From NCBI GenBank assembly GCA_964606415.1, contig CAZSGN010000110.1, positions 1-8,661 on the forward strand: a DNA stretch of 8,661 bases, in the 5' to 3' direction. The stretch comes from CAZSGN01 sp964606415 (lineage in GTDB: Bacteria; Bacteroidota; Bacteroidia; Bacteroidales; JBBRXJ01). The notes beneath the pieces were generated by a model. It saw nothing but the letters and a program-made list of their open reading frames with translations, had not been told where the DNA came from and made no database searches. The position numbers and the translations under genes were made by a program. Below, piece by piece: positions 1-5,599 of the stretch (position 1 is its first letter; every line of letters begins with the position of its first letter).

Positions 1-311
1 CTTTAATGGAAAAACTTAAAAGGCCAATGCTTTTTTGTAATTCTTTGATTGTAAATGGCGAAGATCGAATTGTTGATTTTGTTTTACGTCAGCCTGATCA
101 GAAAAGGATGGTTGTAAAAGCGATGAAAAGCCTGAATTATGAAGTTGTTGCCTTTGGTGATTCATACAATGATATTTCAATGTTACAGGAAGCTGATAAA
201 GGAATTCTCTTTCGCCCTTCGGGAAATGTTATTGTGGATTATCCTGAATTTCCTGTTACACAGCGTTATGATGAATTGAAATGTTTGTTAAATGATTATT
301 TAAATAATTAA
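1..311 (+). CDS. thrH: ThrH phosphoserine phosphatase / homoserine phosphotransferase, 5' end cut off by the window
   Basis: A HAD-superfamily enzyme that in characterised ThrH proteins removes phosphate from phosphoserine (last step of serine synthesis) and can transfer it to homoserine; it is cytoplasmic. The visible part is about 102 residues, roughly the C-terminal half of a family near 200 residues. The frame is open to the left edge. The Met at base 6 is internal: the Leu-Met-(x)-Lys-Leu context and the following MLFCNSL segment match the middle of ThrH, so the true start lies outside. Counting from that Met, the Lys of DQKR (residue 33) is the likely HAD motif III lysine. GDSYND (51-56) is HAD motif IV, which binds Mg2+, and the ThrH-like EADKGILF stretch follows. 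The motif I nucleophile Asp is off-window. It ends 7 bases before the DUF4293 gene, so the two are probably co-transcribed. Confidence 0.88.
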   Translation, partial: LMEKLKRPMLFCNSLIVNGEDRIVDFVLRQPDQKRMVVKAMKSLNYEVVAFGDSYNDISMLQEADKGILFRPSGNVIVDYPEFPVTQRYDELKCLLNDYLNN

Positions 312-318
312 TTAAGTT

Positions 319-774
319 ATGATACAACGAATCCAGACAATTTATCTATTGTTTGCTTTGATAATGATGGTTTTACCTTTTTTTATTCCTTATGTTGAAG
401 TGATGGGGCAGGATGGTCAGACCTACCATTTAATGGGTCAGGGTATTTATACCGAGGATGGCCAGTTGCTTGAATATACTTATCCCACGCTTATTATCCT
501 TGCTGTAAGTGCGATATTTTCGTTAGTAATTATTTTTTTGTATAAGAAGCGGCTTTTACAATTGCGGTTGTCGGTAATTAATTTATTTCTGATGCTGGGA
601 AGTGTTGTCCTAATGGCCTATTATCTTTTTCAGTTTCACCAAAATGAGCCTGGCCTTATTCGATATGATTTCGGGTTTATATTTCCTGTTATTGCATTTA
701 TTCTGACTATTCTTGCATTCAGGGCCATTAAGAAAGATGAAATTCTTATCCGTTCTGCTGAACGAATAAGATAA
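319..774 (+). CDS. DUF4293 family four-helix membrane protein, function unknown
   Basis: A 151-residue inner-membrane protein of a family found mainly in Bacteroidota, with no established function. The N-terminus MIQRIQTIYLL and the C-terminal RAIKKDE...RSAERIR segment are what I recognise as family hallmarks. Hydrophobic stretches at about residues 7-27, 56-75, 83-104 and 117-135 give four predicted helices. A polar loop at about 28-55 lies between helices 1 and 2, and a basic tail follows helix 4. The ATG at 319 is chosen because the conserved N-terminus begins there. No Shine-Dalgarno sequence precedes it; the upstream bases are nearly all A and T. The gene follows thrH by 7 bases and its TAA stop already forms the left edge of the terminator hairpin, so it is the last gene of its transcript. 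The family call is secure; the role is not known. Confidence 0.85.
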   Translation: MIQRIQTIYLLFALIMMVLPFFIPYVEVMGQDGQTYHLMGQGIYTEDGQLLEYTYPTLIILAVSAIFSLVIIFLYKKRLLQLRLSVINLFLMLGSVVLMAYYLFQFHQNEPGLIRYDFGFIFPVIAFILTILAFRAIKKDEILIRSAERIR

Positions 775-802
775 AAAAAGGAGGCAATTGCCTCCTTTTT
801 TT
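773..802. terminator. Bidirectional rho-independent terminator between convergent transcripts
   Basis: The 30 bases form a perfect palindrome: A7, then GGAGGC, an AATT loop, GCCTCC, then T7. Read rightward it ends the thrH-DUF4293 transcript with a U-tract; read leftward it ends the dnaX-icd side equally well, because the A7 becomes U7. It starts within the DUF4293 stop codon, so nothing is left between that gene and its terminator. Confidence 0.93.
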
Positions 803-837
803 ATCTTCAGAACTCCTGATCTTGAAGATGTTTTTTT
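803..837 (+). terminator. Possible second, weaker rightward terminator
   Basis: Directly after the main terminator, ATCTTCA (803-809) and TGAAGAT (823-829) form a 7-bp stem with a 13-base loop. It is followed by G and then T7 at 831-837. This has the shape of a backup terminator for rightward transcription. Its T-tract overlaps the last bases of icd, so it would protect icd from antisense read-through. The stem is AT-rich and the loop long, so it is much weaker than the first. Confidence 0.4.
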
Positions 838-2062
838 ACATATTATCGACAATTTCCTGGCCGAATCCGGAGCATGTTAATAAGGTGGCTCCATCCATTA
901 GTCTTTCGAAATCGTAGGTAACTTTCTTTTTAGAGATAGCGCCGGCCAGGCCCTTCCGGATAAGGTCTGCAGCATCCTGCCAGCCAAGATGTTCCATCAT
1001 CATCGCGCCGGATAGAATCAATGAACCCGGGTTGACTTTATCCTGATCAGCATATTTAGGGGCTGTACCATGTGTTGCTTCAAAAATAGCATGGCCGGTT
1101 TCATAATTAATATTGGCTCCAGGGGCAATTCCGATCCCGCCTACAATAGCAGCTAATGCATCTGATATATAATCCCCGTTGAGATTTAAGGTAGCGATCA
1201 CATCATAATCTTTGGGCCGGGTCAGTATTTGTTGCAGGAATGCATCTGCGATGGCGTCTTTAATGATAATTTCTCCCCCTGTATTTGGGTTTTTCATTGT
1301 TAACCATGGCCCTCCGTCTAATTCAGTAGCGCCAAATTCTTTTTTGGCGAGCTCGTATCCCCAGTCGCGAAAAGCACCTTCGGTGTATTTCATGATATTT
1401 CCTTTATGCACAAAAGTGACGGATTTGCGGTTGTGTTCTAAAGCGTAATGAATGGCGCTTCGCACGAGACGTTCCGTGCCTTGTCTGGAAACGGGTTTAA
1501 TACCAATGGATGTGCTTTCGGGAAAGCGGATTTTTTTTACCTTCATCTCATTCCGTAAAAAATCAACCACTTTTTTGACATCATCAGATCCATTCATCCA
1601 TTCAATCCCGGCGTAGATGTCTTCAGAATTTTCTCTGAAAATTACCATATTCGTTGTTGTAGGATCTTTAACCGGCGAGGGTACCCCATCATAATATCTG
1701 ACTGGTCTCAGGCAAACGTAGAGATCAAGAATTTGGCGAAGCGCCACGTTAAGAGAGCGGATGCCTCCGCCGACAGGAGTTGTCAGGGGGCCTTTGATGG
1801 CGACAAGATATTCTTTAATAGCTTCGAGTGTTGCATCAGGTAACCAGTCACCACTTTTCTGATGGGATTTATCACCGGCGTAAACCTCTTTCCATGCAAT
1901 TTTTTTCTTTCCTCCGAAAGCTTTTTCAACAGCTGAATCGATAACATTAACTGTCGCTTTCCAAATATCTCTTCCTGTACCATCACCTTCGATAAATGGG
2001 ATAATAGGTTGATCAGGTACATTAAGCTGACCTTTTTCAAATGTAATTTTTTGACCTTCCAT
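836..2062 (-). CDS. icd: NADP-dependent isocitrate dehydrogenase
   Basis: Converts isocitrate to 2-oxoglutarate and CO2 with NADP+ in the TCA cycle; cytoplasmic and a homodimer in its family. At 408 residues it aligns along its whole length with the E. coli-type enzyme. Substrate-binding RSLNVALRQ (102-110) carries Ser103, the equivalent of the E. coli Ser113 phosphorylation site; Arg119 and Arg143 follow. Tyr150 and Lys220 are the catalytic pair, and NGDYISDALAA (295-305) supplies metal-binding Asp297 and Asp301. NADP specificity is read from Lys336, Tyr337, Val343, Tyr383 and Arg387, which match the E. coli set. I start at the ATG at 2060-2062 because family similarity (GQKITFEKGQLNVP) begins there; the frame could extend 12 residues upstream. 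It lies 58 bases downstream of dnaX on the same strand but has its own candidate promoter. No SD is seen. Confidence 0.95.
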   Translation of the reverse strand: MEGQKITFEKGQLNVPDQPIIPFIEGDGTGRDIWKATVNVIDSAVEKAFGGKKKIAWKEVYAGDKSHQKSGDWLPDATLEAIKEYLVAIKGPLTTPVGGGIRSLNVALRQILDLYVCLRPVRYYDGVPSPVKDPTTTNMVIFRENSEDIYAGIEWMNGSDDVKKVVDFLRNEMKVKKIRFPESTSIGIKPVSRQGTERLVRSAIHYALEHNRKSVTFVHKGNIMKYTEGAFRDWGYELAKKEFGATELDGGPWLTMKNPNTGGEIIIKDAIADAFLQQILTRPKDYDVIATLNLNGDYISDALAAIVGGIGIAPGANINYETGHAIFEATHGTAPKYADQDKVNPGSLILSGAMMMEHLGWQDAADLIRKGLAGAISKKKVTYDFERLMDGATLLTCSGFGQEIVDNM

Positions 2063-2095
2063 ATTTTTTATATGTTTAATGATATATAATGCTTG

Positions 2096-2103
2096 CAAAA
2101 ATA
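2096..2103 (-). promoter_or_regulatory. Candidate -7 box for icd
   Basis: Read on the minus strand the bases are TATTTTTG, an exact match to the Bacteroidota -7 consensus TAnnTTTG, 33 bases upstream of the icd ATG. No convincing TTTG -33 element is seen at the expected spacing; the nearest candidate, TTTC, lies at about 23 bases. In such an AT-rich gap a chance match is possible. If real, icd can be transcribed independently of dnaX. Confidence 0.4.
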
Positions 2104-2120
2104 TAAATATAACTGTCTTT

Positions 2121-3917
2121 TTACTCGAAATCTAGATTGAATTGCTGACGCAGATCGTCTAATTTCGGATTCTTGTCGGTCATATGTTTGTATTTATCTT
2201 CAGGAGTATAAAGTTTTTTAGCCTGATTTTCTTCATTTTCCTCAACCAGATTAAAATGTAATCTTATTTTTTTGTTATTCAGTTCTTCGTGTAAAAATGT
2301 CAGAAGTTGAGGTTTTATTTTGTTTAGTTGGTCAATTTGCAATGGATTGTTGACCTCGAAAGATATTTCGAAAGCATCATTTAATTTTGGAGTATTGGCT
2401 TTCATGGTATTATAAAGCCTTTCTTTTGATTTATCCAGTGATGCCGCATACTTTTCCCAGGCCTGGGATAATGTTTCCTGGGAGAAATGATCCCGGGGAG
2501 CGGTCTCTTCATCTGTTTTCTGCTGAAGATTATTGTCGTCAGCCTGCTCATCTGTGGATTTAGCTGTGGTGTTTGATGTATCAAGTGCCTCTTTGATGGA
2601 AAAACCAGGCATGGATTTTTTGTTTGTTTTTTCCGGGGCTGTTGTTGTATAAGAATTGTGGGTTTTATGTTTTGGCGGCTCAGAAATATTCTCGTCTTTT
2701 TGTTTTATTAGCTGCTCTGAAGAGGGTGAGGGAGATGTTTGTGATACTCCGTTTGTCTCTTTTTTTGGAACTTCTGCCGTAGGTTTTTTAGTTGCCGTGT
2801 TAATTACTGTATGTTCTTTTTTTTTTTCGTTCAGTCTGCATAGCTGAATGAGAAGGATCTCAATATGCAAGCGTTTATTCTGGCTTGTATTGTATTGATT
2901 ATCAGCCTTATTGAGCAGGTCTAAGCCATTAAGCAAGAAATCCTGACCACATTCAGCTGTTTGGGTTAGGTATCTTTGTTTGATATTTTCCCCTACATCC
3001 ATCAAGGTGAGTGTTATTTTGTCCCGGCTGACTAAAAGATTTCTGAAATGGCTGCTTAAGCCCGAAAGGAAATTCCTTGCATCAAATCCCTGGTTGAGAA
3101 TTTCATTAAAAGTTAGCATTACATTTGAAATGTCTCCTTTCAGAAATTGATCAATCATAGAAAAATAGTATTCATAATCCAGTACATTCAAATTGTCTAT
3201 GACATTTTTATAGTTCACGGAATTCCCCGAGAAACTAATAATTTGATCGTAAATAGATAAAGCATCCCGCATTCCGCCGTCTGCTTTCTGGGCAATGATA
3301 TTAAATGCATCTTTTTCGTACTCAATGGCTTCTTCTTTTGATATTTTTTCGAGATAATTAACGATATCGGATGTTTGGATCCGGTTAAAATCAAAAATCT
3401 GGCAGCGGGAAAGAATTGTCGGGATAATTTTATGTTTTTCTGTGGTAGCCAGTATAAATATGGCATGATGAGGGGGTTCTTCGAGCGTTTTCAGAAAAGC
3501 GTTAAAGGCCTGAGCTGATAACATGTGTACCTCATCAATAATATAGATGCTGTATTCTCCCACTTGGGGCGGAATCCTGACTTGTTCGATGAGCGAACGG
3601 ATGTCTTCAACCGAATTATTGGACGCGGCATCTAATTCATGAATATTATAGGATCTGGATTCATTAAAAGCAGTACAGGCTTCACACTTATTGCAGGCTT
3701 CCATTTTGTCGGTAAGATTGCTGCAATTTAGCGTCTTGGCAAAGATTCGGGCACATGTTGTTTTACCAACGCCTCGTGGACCACAAAAGAGGTATGCATG
3801 AGCAAGATGATTGCTGCGAATCGCATTTTTTAACGTTTGGGTAATTGATTCCTGGCCAACCACCGAATCAAAGGTTGCCGGCCTGTATTTCCTTGCTGAT
3901 ACAATAAAATTTTCCAT
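2121..3917 (-). CDS. dnaX: DNA polymerase III subunit tau/gamma (clamp-loader ATPase)
   Basis: The ATPase of the clamp loader that places the sliding clamp on DNA and ties together the replicative polymerases. Length is 598 residues. AAA+ core: Walker A GPRGVGKT (46-53); four-Cys zinc module Cys65, Cys75, Cys78, Cys81; Walker B IYIIDE (124-129); SRC motif 170-172 with the arginine finger Arg171. Domain III covers about 235-362. From about 364 to 478 is a Lys/Thr/Ser/Pro-rich, probably disordered linker, followed by a C-terminal domain (about 480-598) as in tau. The N-terminus MENFIVSARKYRPATF fits the family, supporting the ATG at 3915-3917; no SD precedes it. At the core/linker junction codons 364-367 contain 11 consecutive A, a candidate slippage site for a gamma-like short form (separate entry). 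It is transcribed divergently from rpsF, with icd downstream. Confidence 0.96.
   Translation of the reverse strand: MENFIVSARKYRPATFDSVVGQESITQTLKNAIRSNHLAHAYLFCGPRGVGKTTCARIFAKTLNCSNLTDKMEACNKCEACTAFNESRSYNIHELDAASNNSVEDIRSLIEQVRIPPQVGEYSIYIIDEVHMLSAQAFNAFLKTLEEPPHHAIFILATTEKHKIIPTILSRCQIFDFNRIQTSDIVNYLEKISKEEAIEYEKDAFNIIAQKADGGMRDALSIYDQIISFSGNSVNYKNVIDNLNVLDYEYYFSMIDQFLKGDISNVMLTFNEILNQGFDARNFLSGLSSHFRNLLVSRDKITLTLMDVGENIKQRYLTQTAECGQDFLLNGLDLLNKADNQYNTSQNKRLHIEILLIQLCRLNEKKKEHTVINTATKKPTAEVPKKETNGVSQTSPSPSSEQLIKQKDENISEPPKHKTHNSYTTTAPEKTNKKSMPGFSIKEALDTSNTTAKSTDEQADDNNLQQKTDEETAPRDHFSQETLSQAWEKYAASLDKSKERLYNTMKANTPKLNDAFEISFEVNNPLQIDQLNKIKPQLLTFLHEELNNKKIRLHFNLVEENEENQAKKLYTPEDKYKHMTDKNPKLDDLRQQFNLDFE
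2817..2827 (-). promoter_or_regulatory. A11 slippery tract in dnaX, candidate site for making a short gamma form
   Basis: On the coding strand, codons 364-367 read GAA AAA AAA AAA followed by GAA, giving 11 A in a row. It is the longest homopolymer I see in the window. One extra A leads to K-R-T-Y-S-N and a TAA at 2802-2800, a product of 372 residues. One missing A leads to K-N-I-Q and a TAA at 2806-2804, a product of 370 residues. Both keep the complete ATPase core and domain III and lose the linker and tau C-terminus. Gamma arises by ribosomal frameshifting in E. coli dnaX and by transcript slippage on an A tract in Thermus thermophilus. That the same happens here is inference from position and stops. 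Confidence 0.55.
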
Positions 3918-3985
3918 GCACGGTTTATTTTTAAAACGTAAATTTTATAATTAATTTTGACAAATAGAAGCAAGCCCTGAAAAAA

Positions 3986-3997
3986 CATTCAAAATTG
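3986..3997. repeat. 12-bp direct repeat, first copy (second at 4076-4087)
   Basis: CATTCAAAATTG occurs at 3986-3997 and again at 4076-4087, exactly 90 bases apart, in the dnaX/rpsF intergenic region. Downstream the similarity continues as ATTAAT in both, allowing a 2-base gap. The second copy forms part of the right arm of the nested palindrome at 4044-4093. The first copy may be a remnant of a second element or a duplicated binding site; its function is unknown. Confidence 0.6.
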
Positions 3998-4010
3998 ATT
4001 AATATTCTTT

Positions 4011-4030
4011 GCTGATCCTTCATAATCAGC
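4011..4030. repeat. Small stem-loop in the dnaX/rpsF gap
   Basis: GCTGAT (4011-4016) and ATCAGC (4025-4030) form a 6-bp stem with an 8-base loop. CTTTTG follows on the right. It lies between divergent genes, so it is not placed to terminate either of them. It could be an operator-like site or chance. Confidence 0.35.
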
Positions 4031-4043
4031 CTTTTGATTTCTG

Positions 4044-4093
4044 TAATACCAATATGAGTGATTTTTATCAGAAATCATTCAAAATTGGTATTA
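4044..4093. repeat. Nested palindromic element between dnaX and rpsF
   Basis: The outer arms TAATACCAAT (4044-4053) and ATTGGTATTA (4084-4093) are perfect 10-bp inverted repeats. Inside them GAGTGATTT (4056-4064) pairs with AAATCATTC (4072-4080) with a single G-U pair, leaving a 7-base loop. The two stems are separated by a small internal loop (AT opposite AAA), so the 50 bases fold into one long hairpin. It lies upstream of both divergent genes and outside the apparent rpsF core promoter. The ends are compatible with a TA-flanked miniature inverted-repeat element, a REP-like palindrome or a large operator. Only a genome-wide copy count would distinguish these. Confidence 0.7.
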
Positions 4094-4149
4094 ATAAAAT
4101 GTTTTAGAAATAATTAGAAAAAGAGGTTCATTTTTAAAATAAAAAGTTT

Positions 4150-4157
4150 TAATTTTG
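4150..4157 (+). promoter_or_regulatory. Promoter -7 box of the rpsF-rpsR-rplI operon
   Basis: TAATTTTG is an exact match to the Bacteroidota -7 consensus TAnnTTTG, 46 bases upstream of the first rpsF ATG. At the expected 19-base spacing upstream lies TTCA (4127-4130), only a partial match to the -33 TTTG. Transcription would begin around 4163-4166. The resulting leader of about 40 bases is AT-rich and holds only a 4-bp CTCA/TGAG hairpin near its start. Confidence 0.55.
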
Positions 4158-4203
4158 TGGCTCATTTTTTTGAGAACAATAATAAATTAAAAACGAAGCA
4201 ATT

Positions 4204-4560
4204 ATGATGAATCGTTATGAAACCGTTTTCATTGCTACTCCCGTTTTGTCTGAAGCCCAGATGAAGGAAGCGGTTAAAAAAGTTGAGGATTTCATCCGGA
4301 AAAACGAGGGTGAAGTTATTCACAGCGAGAATTGGGGGCTTAAAAAACTCGCTTATCCTATCCAGAAAAAGTCTACAGGCTTTTATCACCTTATTGAGTT
4401 CTCCGGTGACGGTGAATTATTGAAAAAGCTTGAGACGGAATATAAGAGGGATGAAAGGATTATTCGTTTTCTTACAGTCAAAATGGAGAAATACCATATT
4501 GAATATAGTGAGCGGAAAAGAAATAAGAAAAAAGATACTGAAAAAAAATCGGAGGAATAA
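4204..4560 (+). CDS. rpsF: 30S ribosomal protein bS6
   Basis: bS6 sits on the platform of the small ribosomal subunit and binds 16S rRNA together with bS18. The protein has 118 residues. The family hallmark RYETVFIATPVLSE is at residues 4-17, followed by GLKKLAYPIQKKSTGFYHL at about 45-63. A highly charged tail (about 100-118), rich in Lys, Arg and Glu, resembles the variable C-terminal extension common in this family. Two ATG codons stand in tandem at 4204 and 4207; most relatives begin with a single Met before N-x-Y-E-T, so 4207 is equally possible. No SD is present upstream. It is the first gene of the operon, three bases ahead of rpsR. In Bacteroidia ribosomes bS6, bS18 and bS21 together form the pocket that hides the 16S 3' tail. 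Confidence 0.97.
   Translation: MMNRYETVFIATPVLSEAQMKEAVKKVEDFIRKNEGEVIHSENWGLKKLAYPIQKKSTGFYHLIEFSGDGELLKKLETEYKRDERIIRFLTVKMEKYHIEYSERKRNKKKDTEKKSEE
4551..4555 (+). promoter_or_regulatory. Shine-Dalgarno sequence in front of rpsR
   Basis: GGAGG lies 8 bases before the rpsR ATG, close to ideal spacing, and can form five consecutive pairs with the 16S anti-SD. It is embedded in the last codons of rpsF (Ser-Glu-Glu-stop). None of the other visible starts (DUF4293, icd, dnaX, rpsF, rplI, namZ, the permease) has a comparable motif, as expected for this phylum. Because Glu-Glu codons naturally give GGAGGA-like strings, it could also be accidental. Confidence 0.5.
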
Positions 4561-4563
4561 ATT

Positions 4564-4833
4564 ATGGCAGGAAATGAAAGCGAAATTAAATACTTAACGC
4601 CCCCGGCGGTTGAAATTAAAAAGAAAAAGTATTGCCGTTTTAAAAAGAATGGCATTAAGTATGTCGATTATAAAGACCCTGAGTTTCTTAAGCGTTTTGT
4701 TAATGAGCAGGGAAAGATCTTGCCCAGACGTTTGACCGGGACTTCTTTAAAATATCAGCGGAAAGTTTCCACTGCAATAAAAAGAGCCAGACATCTGGCG
4801 CTTCTACCTTATGTGACGGATATGTTAAAATAA
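4564..4833 (+). CDS. rpsR: 30S ribosomal protein bS18
   Basis: bS18 partners with bS6 on the platform of the small subunit. The 89 residues contain the family signature almost intact: KKKKYCRFKKNGIKYVDYKD at about residues 19-38, then FVNEQGKILPRRLTGTS (45-61) and YQRKVSTAIKRARHLALLPY (64-83). A short N-terminal extension (1-18) carries the acidic/proline part, and there is one Cys (Cys24). The ATG at 4564 follows the rpsF stop by three bases, so the genes are translationally adjacent. It alone in this window is preceded by a well-placed GGAGG. No ssb or priB gene intervenes between rpsF and rpsR. In Bacteroidia bS18 helps bury the anti-SD, which makes its own SD noteworthy. Confidence 0.98.
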   Translation: MAGNESEIKYLTPPAVEIKKKKYCRFKKNGIKYVDYKDPEFLKRFVNEQGKILPRRLTGTSLKYQRKVSTAIKRARHLALLPYVTDMLK

Positions 4834-4842
4834 TTTAATATC

Positions 4843-5289
4843 ATGGAAGTAATACTTAAACAAGACGTATCAAACCTGGGGTTGAAAGATGACCTGGTGG
4901 CTGTTAAAGATGGCTATGCCAGAAACTTTCTTATTCCCAAGAATATGGCCGTTATCGCCACTCCTTCAGCAAAAAAAATGCATGCCGAGACAGTTAAACA
5001 ACGTCAGCATAAAGAACAAAAATTGAGGGATGAGGCCGAGGCATTGAAAGAGAAATTACAGGATGTTAAGTTGACTATTGGTGCAAAAACCAGCACTAAA
5101 GGGAAAATATTTGGTTCTGTGAACAATATTCAGATTGCTGAAGTACTCCAAAAGGATGGATACCAAATTGATCGTAAAAACATCAATATTAAAGATGATC
5201 AGATCAAAGAAGTGGGATCTTACACAGCAACAATTAAATTATACCGCGATATTGCTGTAGACATTCAGTTTGAAGTGGTTGCAGAGTAA
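4843..5289 (+). CDS. rplI: 50S ribosomal protein bL9
   Basis: bL9 binds 23S rRNA near the base of the L1 stalk and influences reading-frame fidelity. At 148 residues it has the normal family length. The N-terminal rRNA-binding domain holds the signature VKDGYARNFLIPKNMA (21-36). A long charged helix spans about 43-75. The C-terminal domain begins at about 77 and includes the GKIFGSV motif (87-93). The ATG at 4843 lies nine bases after the rpsR stop, without an SD, and matches the conserved MEVILKQDV start. It is the last gene of the operon; a strong terminator follows 21 bases after its stop. Confidence 0.97.
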   Translation: MEVILKQDVSNLGLKDDLVAVKDGYARNFLIPKNMAVIATPSAKKMHAETVKQRQHKEQKLRDEAEALKEKLQDVKLTIGAKTSTKGKIFGSVNNIQIAEVLQKDGYQIDRKNINIKDDQIKEVGSYTATIKLYRDIAVDIQFEVVAE

Positions 5290-5310
5290 TTTTTCTTCAT
5301 GATCATTTTT

Positions 5311-5342
5311 AAAAGCCGGGTTTCTGTGAGATCCGGCTTTTT
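5311..5342 (+). terminator. Rho-independent terminator of the ribosomal-protein operon
   Basis: AAAAGCCGG (5311-5319) pairs with CCGGCTTTT (5333-5341), extended inward by a G-U and a T-A pair, around a 9-base loop. The T-tract runs through 5342. It stands 21 bases after the rplI stop. The A-tract on the left could also give some termination of leftward transcripts. Confidence 0.88.
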
Positions 5343-5599
5343 AGTACATTGCATGTGGCAACATATTTGATCGTGAAAGTGGAGCATACGAAACACAAAT
5401 TAAAACAATTTTGGAAGAAATTGTATCACAATAAAAGAACCATTTTTTAATGAATTGAGACGATTCTTTTCAAATCGGAATTTTTCTAAAAAATGATTAT
5501 TGGTAAGGTACTTAGGCTTAAATTCGGGGGAGTAAATGGTTATTTCATTTTATCTTAACTCTTTTGTTTAAGGGACATAATATGATTAGATATCTGTTT
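5343..5599. other. Gene-free stretch between rplI and namZ
   Basis: These 257 bases separate the 3' ends of two convergent transcripts. I see no gene with an acceptable start. There is a small inverted repeat ACAATTT/AAATTGT (5405-5411 and 5418-5424, 6-base loop). An imperfect CTTAA-C/GTTTAAG hairpin (about 5554-5572) has too weak a U-tract to be a confident namZ terminator. No tRNA, RNA motif or mobile element is recognisable. Confidence 0.6.

Noticed and set aside
918..1755. Conserved Ser103 in isocitrate dehydrogenase as evidence for AceK-type phosphorylation control.
   Set aside because: That serine binds isocitrate and is conserved in the active site regardless of regulation; no aceK gene is in the window.
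2063..2098. A 12-residue N-terminal extension of icd starting at a Met at 2098.
   Set aside because: Similarity to the family starts at the second Met (2062). The extension is coded by AT-rich DNA that also holds the candidate promoter, and the shorter start gives the expected length.
4158..4203. Possible S6:S18-binding leader RNA in front of rpsF.
   Set aside because: The leader from the predicted start is only about 40 bases, lacks the CCG-bearing stem of the known motif and shows just a 4-bp hairpin.
4561..4563. Absence of ssb/priB between rpsF and rpsR.
   Set aside because: The compact rpsF-rpsR-rplI order is normal for Bacteroidota, so it is a taxonomic marker and not a rearrangement.
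4386..4655. An 89-codon leftward open frame antisense to rpsF and rpsR.
   Set aside because: It is Phe/Ser-rich, the reverse complement of Lys/Glu-rich ribosomal genes; an antisense shadow.
5367..5450. Short rightward open frame in the rplI-namZ gap, ending VKVEHTKHKLKQ-like then a TAA.
   Set aside because: It has no ATG, is open backward into the terminator hairpin, is under 30 codons from its first GTG/TTG, and resembles no family I know.
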